DNA from: G965279335 sp965279285 | Lineage (GTDB): Bacteria; Pseudomonadota; Gammaproteobacteria; DSM-16500 | Reading direction: 5' to 3' | Assembly: GCA_965279285.1 (NCBI GenBank) | Contig: OZ257147.1 | Span: forward strand, 62,001-126,000 | Length of the DNA stretch: 64,000 bases | In this document: piece by piece, positions 47,466 through 57,481 of the stretch | Layout: the number at the start of each line of letters is the position of its first letter | Numbering within the stretch: the stretch's first letter is position 1 | Translations under genes and position numbers: made by a program | Notes under the pieces: generated by a model | Database searches by the model: none | Told to the model about the DNA's origin: nothing | Seen by the model: the letters and a program-made list of their open reading frames with translations, nothing else

Positions 47466-47561
47466 TTAAGCGCGGTGGTTGCGGAATTCACGATAATCCA
47501 ACGTACCATAAACGTTAGGAAGTTCTGGACGCATTTCGTATTGCAATGATAGAGTAGGCAT
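47466..47561 (-). pseudogene. Transposase-like scrap (MPTLSLQYEMRPELPNVYG)
   Basis: A 31-codon frame with a ribosome-binding-like AGGAA encodes MPTLSLQYEMRPELPNVYG and TLDYREFRNHRA, then stop. Just beyond, in another frame, LFKGEIPDFMREDI-stop follows. The two look like the beginning and end of one protein whose middle was deleted, as is common for IS transposases, but I cannot name the family. The surrounding 47.3-47.7 kb is otherwise without genes. Confidence 0.35.
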
Positions 47562-47711
47562 GGCGTGTTATTCCTGTTTTTTTTAGACTAAAACCGAATT
47601 ATAACACGCTTTTTTCGCGGGAAAACGCTATTTTAGTGTTTTTTCCCGAACTTATTTTATGAGAAAAACACTGTAATTACAGGCGCTTTTCTTAATTGGG
47701 ACAGGCTCTAA

Positions 47712-47924
47712 CTAGTCGTATTTTTTAATATCTTTGATTTGCTCATCGCTGCGTTCCTTTAATTCATGCCAATAAGATTTGGTTATCTTGATATCTTTTT
47801 TTTGACTACTCTTATCACCAGCGCAAAGCAATATAATTAATATGTCATCTTGCTCAGCATAATAAATTCTGTAACCAGAGCCAAAATCTAACCTTTCGAT
47901 ATATTGACGTAGAACTACAAGCAC
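47712..47924 (-). pseudogene. Decayed HigB/RelE-type toxin (COG3657-like) fragment
   Basis: The 70-residue frame has ERLDFGSGYRIYYAEQDD, LIILLCAGDKSSQKKDIK and ITKSYWHELKER. This is the conserved C-terminal half of addiction-module killer proteins (xFGxGYRxYx...LLCGGDKSxQxxDIxxAxxYW). The first half is wrong: the ATG at 47924 lies in the middle of the expected fold, and upstream bases read DLARA in another frame, which suggests a deletion and frameshift. RelE-like toxins cut mRNA on the ribosome, but this fragment should be inactive. The matching antitoxin remnant is at 44556-44757. Confidence 0.65.
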
Positions 47925-48030
47925 GTGCTAAATCAGCAAGTAAGAAAAAAATGAGCTATTCAAGTAAATAGCTTAGACTATATTAAGACAAATCTTAATA
48001 TTATTAGTTATTTACTATTGGAATTGTAAA

Positions 48031-51000
48031 TTAGAAGGCCTCATAATGCATAACATTCTTAACTGGCGGTGAAGCGAGTATCTGTGGCGATACCCCTGCA
48101 GATACCGGTGCAGCAGCCGAGAAAAATGTAGTTGCGCTTGCGTTGCTCTTATTAACAGAAGCGAATTGTGCATAATGCTGTTTAGTAGCTTGTAATTCGC
48201 AGGTTTTATCCAACTGCTGAGAGAGACTAAACAAAATTGTTTTTGTTTCTAATAATTTTAACACGTGCTCTTCATTCATTGGGTCTGATTGTAAATGTAG
48301 GATCAAGTCGTCTAAGCTCAGTGGCTGAAATGCAACAGTTGATTTTGCCGTTAATGCTTTTTCTAATTGGTTATTGAACATTCTTACCAAAGAATGACAA
48401 TCTATTGTTGCTTTATCTATAGCAGTAAACAGCATGCGTGTTTTATCCGTATGTGCTTTTGAGTCACGGTTGTTTTGTAAAAATTGTCTGATTGTTTCTG
48501 GCGAGGTATCTTTGACTGCTGTTTGCAAAAGATCTTGTACTGGTTCTACTTTTTTAACATTTGCGGAGGTAACAGCAACATTCGCCGCCAAAATAGCTTG
48601 GGCATCTTTGTAACTCTTAGCATTCTTTTCTACCGCTACTTTAATAGCTTCTAAAGTTGTGAGTTTAATATTATTGTTATCAAGATCTATTCCAATGATA
48701 AAAGTATTTTTCTGCACCCAATCAAGTATGACTTCCGCACCAGCTTCAGTAATAGCATTACCACCTAAACGAATATCTAGTGGTGTCGCACGATTTTGTA
48801 ATACTTGCGTCAACGCCATTACACCAGCATCTCCTAAACCGGTATCTCCTAGTCGCAGATCGTAATTATAGCCAAGATCAAGGTATGTCAACGTTGTACT
48901 TCGCATCAGCGCAGGCGCTAATGTTTTTGCGCCTACTGCTGTGATCCCGTTGTTATTAAGGCTTAGTTCTTTCAAAGCACAGTCGGGCAGCAAAGCCGCT
49001 ATTGGTCGCATGCCGTCGTCACCTAATCGATTGCTCCATAGGTTAACTTTTTGGATAATAGGATTCATAACAAGAACGCTAAATAAAATGTTGGCGCTTG
49101 CTGCACCTAAACGGTTTTTTTGCAATTCAATACAAGTTGTATGTGGGTGATGTTTTAAAATACGAATAATGGATAAAAAAGTTGTATCGTCAATTTTGAT
49201 TTCTTTGTGTGTTTTAGTTTTACTTTGTCCATGGCAATAAAGTGTTTGTAGTGCAGTAATATCTGCTGTTTGTATGGTTGATTTACTGTCTTGAATTTTA
49301 TTTTCTAGCAGCGGATTGGGTGGTGGAGAAATAAGAGGTTGTGCTGGCAAGCGTGGTTGATTACTTTGAGCATAAGCTTGTGGTACAGTTCTGGTGTTCA
49401 AGGGAGTTATTAATTGTCTTTTTTCATCTGTTAAAGTTACTGATGAGAGTGGCAACGCTGCTTGAGTTTTAGTTGTAACCGCAGGCAATCCTAAATTTAT
49501 CAACATGTCATCAACAAAGTTAGGCAGCATTGCTACATGTTTATCAGATACATCTCCACTTTTATAATCGTAACCAATCCCCAGATTCGTTATTTTCAAT
49601 GCTTTGTTATGGATTCCACTCATGAATAAGGTGCATTCATGAGCCATCCTTCTTAAAACCAGCTCAGGTGCAGTTCGCCATTGATCATGAACATCTTTTA
49701 CTGCGCGGCAGTCTTGTTTTACTAATTGAACTAAGCCATATTTTTGTAAAGGTGAGAGCGCTTGAATATTCACATTTCCCGCATTAACAGCTTGTTGCGA
49801 AATAGTGTGAAAATCAATTTGATCTTTAAAGTAAGTATAGTTTTTTAACCATTCCTTCTCAGTGGACGAATGCTCACCGCTCTTCTTAGCACTTAATCGT
49901 TTAAATTCATTTTCCGCTGTATGCAATAACAGTGAAAGACCATGCTCTAATCCATTTGCTAAACTTTCTACCATCTTGATGAGTTCACTTATCCAAGGGC
50001 CTAATCGCCAAAGGAGTAATGCATTTCCTCCCATGCCAGAAAGCAATTTCCCGCGTTCGGTTTCTTCAAAAAGATGTGCCAAACCTATAATACAAGCAAA
50101 AACTTGAGCGAGGTGATTTATCGATTGTGGATTTCTAAATACGTTATGAATAGCAATATCTTTTTCCAGTGCTTGTATTGGCGAAAGTGGCGGTGCCGAA
50201 GCGCTAAGAGGAACTAAAGTTACACCAGATATTTGCCAACCACCTGCTTTTGCATCATGTACAAAGACAATAGGATCAGACAAATTCACATCAGGTGCTT
50301 TAGGTGTTAATGCAGTATTTGAAGAATTTGCTGGGACTATTTGTCCGCTACTTATTTTATTGCTTTTTTGATCTTTGCTGTTTGCTGAAAGCGTATGGAT
50401 AGAATAATCCGATGGCCTTGTGCTTTTTGCTACAAGCTGAGCAGTACGCGCTAAAATTTGATGAGCGACTGTGATTTTTTGATCGCTAATATCATAACCT
50501 GCAAGCTGAGGTAATTCACTATAGGTAAGGCTTACAACTGACAATGACTCTGGTACTTTTTGTGCCATTATAATAAATGGCACACTTCTGAAAGCTTTAT
50601 TAACAAGATTTTTTATATGTTCTGTTAATGTAGCAAGATTATCCCCAACAGATTTTTGGCTTTGTACTATTTTCACAACCACATGAATTTCCGCCAAAAA
50701 AGTTGAAATCTGTGCTAATAATTGTGTCATGGTGGTATTTGAGCTATCGAAGAAGTTGGATTCGCGTACCCAACCTTCATTGAACAGGCTGTGCTTAGTA
50801 CGAAGCGCTTCAACAAAACCTAACCAATTCAAAGGCTCTCTCAATGAATCGGGATTTTTGAGATCGACTCTAGACAGATTCACCAATATGTTTATTAAAA
50901 TATTGCAAACTTGAGCAAACGCATCATAACGTGCGCTGCCAATCCACTGTTTATTCCGCGCATTTAAATATTGAATAATCTTTAATACCGCCGTTTCGCA

Positions 51001-51318
51001 CTCAGGTGCAATAAGATTATTGCCAAACATATAACTGCTTATACGATACTCCTCTGGTAAATCAATTGCTGGCCTTAAGGGATCTGGTTCTATTTTTGCA
51101 TCACTTTTTCTTTCTAATTCATGCAAATATTGCAATTCTTTTGGATAAGTTTTTGTTTCTGGAAACCATTTTTTATAAAGATCTCTTGCTGCCTCTATAA
51201 CGGGCTTATCTCTTGTTATGTCATATTTAGGATTAGGGTCACTCCATATCGTTATTTGTTTCATTGCCCAATCAGCAACAGGTCCTGTGGTTAAAACAGA
51301 TGTAGTGAAACTTTGCAT
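48031..51318 (-). CDS. Large leucine-rich-repeat protein (RI-type LRR)
   Basis: This 1095-residue protein starts MQSFTTSVLTT, with GGAG 11 nt upstream and 17 bp after the previous gene. Residues about 1-330 are helical and unrecognised. A disordered link with SKDQKSNKI near 340 carries the tag seen in the kinase array. A second helical part follows. Ribonuclease-inhibitor-type leucine-rich repeats span about 700-890 (LKELSLNNNGITAVGAKTL, LTYLDLGYNYD, IGIDLDNNNIKL). The C-terminal 190 residues are helical. No enzyme motif, signal peptide or membrane helix is evident. RI-type LRRs form protein-binding horseshoes and are frequent in Legionellales effectors. It is co-directional with the giant gene upstream and probably in one transcript. 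Function unknown beyond protein binding. Confidence 0.85.
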   Translation of the reverse strand: MQSFTTSVLTTGPVADWAMKQITIWSDPNPKYDITRDKPVIEAARDLYKKWFPETKTYPKELQYLHELERKSDAKIEPDPLRPAIDLPEEYRISSYMFGNNLIAPECETAVLKIIQYLNARNKQWIGSARYDAFAQVCNILINILVNLSRVDLKNPDSLREPLNWLGFVEALRTKHSLFNEGWVRESNFFDSSNTTMTQLLAQISTFLAEIHVVVKIVQSQKSVGDNLATLTEHIKNLVNKAFRSVPFIIMAQKVPESLSVVSLTYSELPQLAGYDISDQKITVAHQILARTAQLVAKSTRPSDYSIHTLSANSKDQKSNKISSGQIVPANSSNTALTPKAPDVNLSDPIVFVHDAKAGGWQISGVTLVPLSASAPPLSPIQALEKDIAIHNVFRNPQSINHLAQVFACIIGLAHLFEETERGKLLSGMGGNALLLWRLGPWISELIKMVESLANGLEHGLSLLLHTAENEFKRLSAKKSGEHSSTEKEWLKNYTYFKDQIDFHTISQQAVNAGNVNIQALSPLQKYGLVQLVKQDCRAVKDVHDQWRTAPELVLRRMAHECTLFMSGIHNKALKITNLGIGYDYKSGDVSDKHVAMLPNFVDDMLINLGLPAVTTKTQAALPLSSVTLTDEKRQLITPLNTRTVPQAYAQSNQPRLPAQPLISPPPNPLLENKIQDSKSTIQTADITALQTLYCHGQSKTKTHKEIKIDDTTFLSIIRILKHHPHTTCIELQKNRLGAASANILFSVLVMNPIIQKVNLWSNRLGDDGMRPIAALLPDCALKELSLNNNGITAVGAKTLAPALMRSTTLTYLDLGYNYDLRLGDTGLGDAGVMALTQVLQNRATPLDIRLGGNAITEAGAEVILDWVQKNTFIIGIDLDNNNIKLTTLEAIKVAVEKNAKSYKDAQAILAANVAVTSANVKKVEPVQDLLQTAVKDTSPETIRQFLQNNRDSKAHTDKTRMLFTAIDKATIDCHSLVRMFNNQLEKALTAKSTVAFQPLSLDDLILHLQSDPMNEEHVLKLLETKTILFSLSQQLDKTCELQATKQHYAQFASVNKSNASATTFFSAAAPVSAGVSPQILASPPVKNVMHYEAF

Positions 51319-51335
51319 AATTTTATTCTCCGGGG

Positions 51336-54300
51336 TTAAGGATGATTTAATTTCATTGAGTTTGTTGTATGCATACTAGCAGTTGCAGAAGCGTTGGTCG
51401 TTGATGCAGACGGCGAGGGTGTTTGTTGATTTATACTAGTAGCAGTTGCTGCTAATAAAATATGTGGATTTGAACCCATTGGCACATTGGTAGATTTACT
51501 ATCAGGCAGCAAAGCTGCAATCGAAATTATCGTGGATTTTATTATTGGAAATTTCTTCTCCATCGCTGTAAAAAGTATTGGTTCATGCTTGCGAATAGTA
51601 TTTATGATGAAATCAGAGTTTAGTGACTGGCTAAATAATAGGTCTACATCAAAGCGCCTGCTATTTATAAGTGCAATTGCAATGTTTTGCCAGCTTTCAT
51701 ATAAACTTTTTTCTAAAGAATCCCTTTTCGCTTTTTTTATTTCTTCTGGTGTGTCCAAACACTTAGAAATGACTTTACTGAATGGAGGATTTGGATTACC
51801 TCCATGTTGGAGTATTACGGCTACTATGGAAGCTGCTTGTGGCAAAGATAAATAAGAATAATTTTCAGTCCATCTATGTAAGACATCTCCAGCCTTATAA
51901 TAGGGGGGGTTATCTTCAGTTGCAATATTCTCTTTTTCAACAGTTTTTATTCCTATGCCGTTAAGCTCAATTACATGCTCTACCATAAGATTACCGCCTT
52001 TAGCTAAAAACAAAGGCAGCAATTTTACACAGTGCTGCACGACTGTGTAAGGGTCGTCAGGATTAGCACCATGGTTTAATAAGCATTCAGCAATAGTATA
52101 ATAAGCTTGGTTTACTTCATTCGATATTTCAAAGTTAGTTGAAAACCAGCTCGTGTCTCTAAGAGGCTCAGGATTACATTGATATATCGCAAAATTTAAT
52201 AACGTCTTCCCCTCACCAGGCATGAACTGATTGGGAGTTGCTTTAGCTTCGAGCAATAATGCAACAATATCTGCGCGTTTTTTATAAACTGCCCAAGCTA
52301 AGCATGACCAATTATTCCAACTTATGCCGGAGTTAACATAATCCGGATTTGCTTCCTCGCATAATAAACATGCAACGGCTTTAGCATCACTAAGATTGCT
52401 CCAGAGTTCCTGGCTTTTTTTGATATTGTGTTGCCTGCTGGTATGTCCTTGTTCAGCGGCTTTGTGATACCAGAATGCTGCTTGTTTTTCGTCTTTTTCA
52501 ACACCTTGACCTGTTGTATAGCAAACACCTAAATTGAATTGCGCACTGGGATGCCCTTGTTTAGCAGCTTTGTGATACCAAAATACGGCTTGTGAGTAGC
52601 TTGGCTGAACAGCTCTGTCTGAGCCATAATAGCAACCTAATAAGTTTTGACACCGAGCATCTCCTTGTTCAGCTTCTTTTAAAATATTTTTATCAACAAG
52701 TGCCCATTCTTTTTCTAAATATATAATAACCAATATTAAATTTTCACTCGCTGGACGTATGGCAAGAGCATGCTTTTTCCAAGCATCTTCAAAACGCACA
52801 CAACCGGCTAATTGCAGTATTTCTAGTTGTGGAGCTTGAATATTTAATTCCATCAAATCCATACAATTATTGAGCGATAAACGCCGAAGTTTGAGAAAAG
52901 ATAATGGAGTAATCAATCCCCAATTATTTATTTCGGTAATACGTTCAACTTTGGTTAAGTTGCTTAAATTAAGTCTTTCTAAATTGGGGCAATAGTAGGC
53001 AATATAACGCACGGCCTGATCAGTTAGTTGCTCACAACCGTTTACATTTAATGAACGCAAATACGAAGGCTCTTTGTTAATAATAGTTTTTAACCATGCA
53101 TTCGTTAATGCCTGGCATTGACTTAAATTCAATTTAGTGAAATTGTATCCTGCTATAATTTCAAGTAATTGTGTTTGCAGATCATGTGTTTTTTTGGGGT
53201 TATTAATATTTTCAGCCATTCGTTTAAAGCTGATGTTATTAATGATTTTTTCAATGAGTACTTGAGCAGTACTTATGCGACCAAGTGTTATAAAATCTTC
53301 CAGCTGGCCTTGTTCTACTGCATCGCACAACAGTTTGAATTTACTATGATCATGATAATATAAAAGCATACGTGCTAATTCATCTGACCAATTTTTCCAT
53401 TTAATCACTTTAGAATAATTCTGCAGATACTGCTCATTGTTGTGCTTAGAGTACGTTACCATTTTACTAGCACTACACGACAAGGCTTGTTCTACGTTTA
53501 GTTTGGAAGTCATAGTCCAGTTGGCGCTGGCTTGTGTAGAAGATAAAGCAGTTTTTAACTCTGTTAATTTTGTTTCTTTTAATTTTAATAAACGCTGCAT
53601 ACGTAGAATAGGATTTAATTGTTTTTCTTGCAGAAGAGGGCCATAGCGCAACGCAAGTTCTGGTTCAAAACGCTGTAATATGTTCAGTGGCGTTGGTAAA
53701 CGCTGCAAACATTTACTCAACATTAATTGTAAGGCTTGGATTCTTAAAAAAAATTGAGCAATGGCGCCCGTTTGAAGCTCGGGTGGCAGAATACATTTAT
53801 CTTCTGCTGTTTGACCTTTAATACCAGTTTGAAAATAATCAACCACTTCTTTGCGAGTGAATAAACCTTTATCTTGTCCTTGTTCATCTTGAATATGCCG
53901 ATCTTCATAATCAATGGCTGTCATCAATACTTGTTTAGCTACATGATGTGCATCTAAGGCAAGAAATTCCAAGACCGCCTGCTTATCCAATGGCACACAC
54001 ATAGCATCCATGCAATACAAAATGTTTTTGATGTTAATTTCTGCTTTTTGAAAATAGCCACCAGCAGTTAAAGCACTTTGAAACGCATGATCGCTATCAA
54101 TGCCAACTAACCGATACCTTACGGTACCTTTGCTGTCTGTAATTATAGGTTCCGCAGTAAGATTTCCCGCTTGATCATCTTCGTAATTAACAATTACACT
54201 TTCTAAAAATTTTAACGTAAAACTGCGCAGATCAAGTTGGTTCTGTACTTCTTGCAACAAAGATTTATGTTGTTGTAAATCATTTTTACCTATTTCTTTT

Positions 54301-57113
54301 AAAGAAATACCAACAGGTTTGCTAATTAATACCGGATAGCCTATAGATGAATTAGGTGGAAACATTTTAACTAATTGGCATCGCAGACTATAACCGCTGA
54401 TCTGATAACCCAAAGCAGCAGATATTATTTGCATGCCTGGCATTTGCGGGAAAAATTTACACCAAGCGATAGGTGCTTCTTCTTTTGCATCATGTTGCTT
54501 GTAAACAGGAACTACCAAACGTTGGCTATTTTCTCTGTTTCGTTTTTCTTCTCGCAAGGCACCATTATCATGAAATAGTTGTTTTTGAATATGCGGTTGT
54601 AGATAGCGAGTTTCGCGCTTTCCTTCTGCATTCCACCATTGGATATAAGCTCTCTGAATGTTCTTTGCCTCTTGTTGTATTGGTGTCATCATCTGAGCAG
54701 CAATCATATGCGTCCACGCTATGGTGGCTTGCTCCCAACCCACACGTTTTTTACCGTTGCTAGGATAGCGTTCTAATAATTCCATAACCATAGCAGCGTG
54801 GGGTTCTTGTAGTAGTATTCGTAAATGATCCATATAAGAACGACGATAAAATTCAGGGATATGCTGAAAATACTTGACGTGCTCTTGTACCGTTAAACAG
54901 CGTTGCACCAGTGTTTCAGCTAAAACGGGTAATTGCTGAGAGGCACAGAGCGGATCATGTTGAGTTAAATAACTAACGATAAGCTGTAAAATTAATTTGG
55001 TTGGAATGTTAGTAACATTAAACAGTATTTCCAAAGGCTGCTGCAATGTAGTAAGTGTTATTACATTGTGATGCGATGGTTCCAGTGGCCAAACTGCCGA
55101 CTGTGTAGCAGTTGGATCAGTCCAAGCGGTAATCGCTTGATACGACGGTTGTAAAACTAAGCGATCAATTTGTGCTAAACGTTCTTGTTGTTTAACAGAC
55201 AAAACTGCTAAATTGCGAAAGCGTTGTAAGTCACCTAAGGCTGCGCGTAATTCAATGACAAATGACTCGGTAAGTATTTTTTGTGTAACAAAAATATCTA
55301 GCAACGTCTGTAAAGACACCTCCAATCCAGCATTGTTTTTGGCAGTGATGCCTGCGTATAACGCAATATCATTGCACCATAAGATGAGCGGTGTTAGATA
55401 TCTTTCTTTTAAACTGATGGTTGTTGTTTTTTTTTCGCGATTTTCTACCAATGCTCTAGCGTGTTCAATTAAATAACGCTTACCTAAATCTTGATGACAG
55501 ATAGATTGAGGTGGTGGTAAAAGAGTAGGGCGGGATTGTTTTGCATCTTTCTCATCTTTTGGGATTTTAAATAATTCAAGTTTTTCCAAAAGCGATTCCT
55601 GATAACTAGTCAATAAAGCTTGCCCTTTAGTGGAGCCATACAATAATACTGGGCGATGCGCTGCGTAAGGTTCAACCTGATTAGCCTTAATTATTTTAGG
55701 GTCATAAAGACTAATTAATGTTTTGGGTGTAGCGATTAAATCGCCATTTTTTTGAAAATGTGCCAAATCACCAGAATCAATTTTAAAATATAAATCACCT
55801 AAACTTGCCAGTTTAATCCGCAATATTTCCAGGAGTGCTTGAAAGTAATCGTGTGCTCGCAGCTCTTCACGTTCAACCAGTAATACCAAATCTAAATCTG
55901 AAACTAAATTAAAATCTTCTCTAGCCAGCGAACCTACCGCTAATACAGCAAACTCGCCCGGGGGATTGCCTAACAATTGTTCGCAGCTCTGCAAAATATC
56001 TTTTAATAAATTCCTAATTTGTTGCGAATACTTTTGTTGTGATAACAACACATCAACTTTGTCTTCTTGCAAATTTTGTCGTAACGATTGTTGATAAATG
56101 AGTAATTCTTTACGATATGGGGAGAGATTTGTAAAAGCATCAACTTTTGTTGGAATCACTATGTTATTCGATGGCTTTTCATCATTAGTTACGAAAGCAC
56201 GGCTCAGAAAATCCGCAAACCACGGCATTTTAAACTCTCTCAGGTTTTTTGCATGTTTACTAATACAATCGCAAATATTTTGAGCGATTTTTATTTGTTC
56301 ATCTGCCAACCATGTTTCCGCTAAAGGTTGTATTTTGTTAATAGTTTTTATAAATTGCTCGACACCTTGATTTTTAACTTGATTTAGAACTATATCCAAA
56401 TCTTCTAAAAATACATTGAACCATACCGTTAGTTGCTGGTAAATTGCGGGCAATAAAAATAATTGTTGGGTTTGTTTTAATTGTTCTAATAAAGGAATCA
56501 ACAGTTGCCAATGACTGATAAATAATGTCAACTGTTTATCAGGAGACAATTGGGTAATGCTAATCTGTTTCTCATCTTGTTTGTTATCTGTAATTGACAC
56601 GGCTTGACTAAAATAGTCCAAGCGTAATTGCATTAAAGCAACTTTTTCAATTATTTGTATGCGGATTAAAAATAATTGTTCCGCATGCCCGGTAACTAAA
56701 CCGCATGTATAAAAATCGCTTGCTTGTTGCCAAAAACTTCCTGTCATTAACCAGGGTTTTTTACATAAAGACCCGCCTTGCAGATATACATCACCAGCCG
56801 CAAGAAAAAAACCTGCTTGTTCCTCTGTTGTTAAAACTAATAAATACCCATTTTTGATTACCACGTCATATAAGGCATTAACTTCAGCACACGAAGCAGT
56901 TGTTTTGATAAAATGCTGTGTTAATGGATGTAACGCTTTGAATATTCGGCAACGCTCAGCAGCAGGCATATCTTTTAAATAGACATTAAAAATATTTTGG
57001 ATTAATTTTTTGGCATCACCCCAAGACGATTGCGCAATCAATTTTTCTAACTTTTCTACCAGAGGTAGAGTTTCTGACCGGGTGAGGGCAACAGATTGAG
57101 CTTTAGCAAGCAT
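51336..57113 (-). CDS. Giant nucleotidyltransferase-like / kinase-like / LRR / Sel1 / ankyrin protein
   Basis: This is a 1925-residue multidomain protein. The start at 57113 has TTAGGAG. Residues about 1-330 are helical, TPR-like. At about 385-415, VGSLAREDFNLVSDLDLVLL fits a nucleotidyltransferase motif (G-S ... D-x-D) as in DUF294/GlnD-type enzymes, with a helical region after it. Near 925-1010, ISKPVGISLKEI, NYEDDQAGN and VGIDSDHAF recall the ATP site, catalytic loop and metal Asp of PI3/4-kinase-like or other atypical kinases; this is weak. AMN1-type LRRs follow at about 1320-1415 (LRSLNVNGCEQLTDQAVRYI), two Sel1 repeats at about 1478-1558 (AVFWYHKAAKQGHPSAQFNL), ankyrin-like repeats at about 1595-1690 and a Ser/Thr-rich tail. 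It is likely an effector with nucleotide-transfer chemistry. It overlaps no neighbour and leads a two-gene unit. Confidence 0.85.
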   Translation of the reverse strand: MLAKAQSVALTRSETLPLVEKLEKLIAQSSWGDAKKLIQNIFNVYLKDMPAAERCRIFKALHPLTQHFIKTTASCAEVNALYDVVIKNGYLLVLTTEEQAGFFLAAGDVYLQGGSLCKKPWLMTGSFWQQASDFYTCGLVTGHAEQLFLIRIQIIEKVALMQLRLDYFSQAVSITDNKQDEKQISITQLSPDKQLTLFISHWQLLIPLLEQLKQTQQLFLLPAIYQQLTVWFNVFLEDLDIVLNQVKNQGVEQFIKTINKIQPLAETWLADEQIKIAQNICDCISKHAKNLREFKMPWFADFLSRAFVTNDEKPSNNIVIPTKVDAFTNLSPYRKELLIYQQSLRQNLQEDKVDVLLSQQKYSQQIRNLLKDILQSCEQLLGNPPGEFAVLAVGSLAREDFNLVSDLDLVLLVEREELRAHDYFQALLEILRIKLASLGDLYFKIDSGDLAHFQKNGDLIATPKTLISLYDPKIIKANQVEPYAAHRPVLLYGSTKGQALLTSYQESLLEKLELFKIPKDEKDAKQSRPTLLPPPQSICHQDLGKRYLIEHARALVENREKKTTTISLKERYLTPLILWCNDIALYAGITAKNNAGLEVSLQTLLDIFVTQKILTESFVIELRAALGDLQRFRNLAVLSVKQQERLAQIDRLVLQPSYQAITAWTDPTATQSAVWPLEPSHHNVITLTTLQQPLEILFNVTNIPTKLILQLIVSYLTQHDPLCASQQLPVLAETLVQRCLTVQEHVKYFQHIPEFYRRSYMDHLRILLQEPHAAMVMELLERYPSNGKKRVGWEQATIAWTHMIAAQMMTPIQQEAKNIQRAYIQWWNAEGKRETRYLQPHIQKQLFHDNGALREEKRNRENSQRLVVPVYKQHDAKEEAPIAWCKFFPQMPGMQIISAALGYQISGYSLRCQLVKMFPPNSSIGYPVLISKPVGISLKEIGKNDLQQHKSLLQEVQNQLDLRSFTLKFLESVIVNYEDDQAGNLTAEPIITDSKGTVRYRLVGIDSDHAFQSALTAGGYFQKAEINIKNILYCMDAMCVPLDKQAVLEFLALDAHHVAKQVLMTAIDYEDRHIQDEQGQDKGLFTRKEVVDYFQTGIKGQTAEDKCILPPELQTGAIAQFFLRIQALQLMLSKCLQRLPTPLNILQRFEPELALRYGPLLQEKQLNPILRMQRLLKLKETKLTELKTALSSTQASANWTMTSKLNVEQALSCSASKMVTYSKHNNEQYLQNYSKVIKWKNWSDELARMLLYYHDHSKFKLLCDAVEQGQLEDFITLGRISTAQVLIEKIINNISFKRMAENINNPKKTHDLQTQLLEIIAGYNFTKLNLSQCQALTNAWLKTIINKEPSYLRSLNVNGCEQLTDQAVRYIAYYCPNLERLNLSNLTKVERITEINNWGLITPLSFLKLRRLSLNNCMDLMELNIQAPQLEILQLAGCVRFEDAWKKHALAIRPASENLILVIIYLEKEWALVDKNILKEAEQGDARCQNLLGCYYGSDRAVQPSYSQAVFWYHKAAKQGHPSAQFNLGVCYTTGQGVEKDEKQAAFWYHKAAEQGHTSRQHNIKKSQELWSNLSDAKAVACLLCEEANPDYVNSGISWNNWSCLAWAVYKKRADIVALLLEAKATPNQFMPGEGKTLLNFAIYQCNPEPLRDTSWFSTNFEISNEVNQAYYTIAECLLNHGANPDDPYTVVQHCVKLLPLFLAKGGNLMVEHVIELNGIGIKTVEKENIATEDNPPYYKAGDVLHRWTENYSYLSLPQAASIVAVILQHGGNPNPPFSKVISKCLDTPEEIKKAKRDSLEKSLYESWQNIAIALINSRRFDVDLLFSQSLNSDFIINTIRKHEPILFTAMEKKFPIIKSTIISIAALLPDSKSTNVPMGSNPHILLAATATSINQQTPSPSASTTNASATASMHTTNSMKLNHP

Positions 57114-57125
57114 GCTAACTCCTAA

Positions 57126-57402
57126 TTAGGATGTGAGTAAAATGATTACCGCGTCCTTGTGCGAAATGTATTCCAAATTGGGGGCGGCTAACCAAAATTT
57201 AGTACGACCAAATTTAGGTAATACTAACGGCCCATCCGTAAAGACTCTGTCTTTTGCTATTTTCTTTAAAAACAGCAATCTTCCCATATTGAGCTGTTGA
57301 GCGTCAACTGCGGTTTTAAGTGTTGCTACAAATGTTGGTGGATTATTGGGTCCTAAAGGATTGGATAAAAAAACAGTTGCTTTATTTTTATATTGATATT
57401 AT
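57126..57402 (-). pseudogene. C-terminal fragment of an unrecognised gene
   Basis: With no start codon at its beginning, the - strand frame from about 57402 to the TAA at 57126 reads TVFLSNPLGPNNPPTFVATL, then MGRLLFLKKIAKDRVF and LPKFGRTKFWLAAPNLEYI, ending ILLTS. The composition is protein-like over about 90 codons. A TAA lies at its upstream border. It ends 13 bp before the ATG of the giant gene, so it is the tail of a gene that once led this unit. I do not recognise the family. Confidence 0.5.
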
Positions 57403-57438
57403 TTTTAAAAAAATCGATCAAGTTTAATCTGCTTCACG

Positions 57439-57462
57439 CGACAACTATCCTGAAAGTCACCG
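57439..57462 (+). repeat. 24-bp dispersed repeat, copy 2
   Basis: Identical to 26423-26446 over 24 bases, same orientation. It lies 19 bp before the start of the next gene and next to the truncated gene tail. Confidence 0.8.
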
Positions 57463-57481
57463 ATAATGGAGCACACGGATT

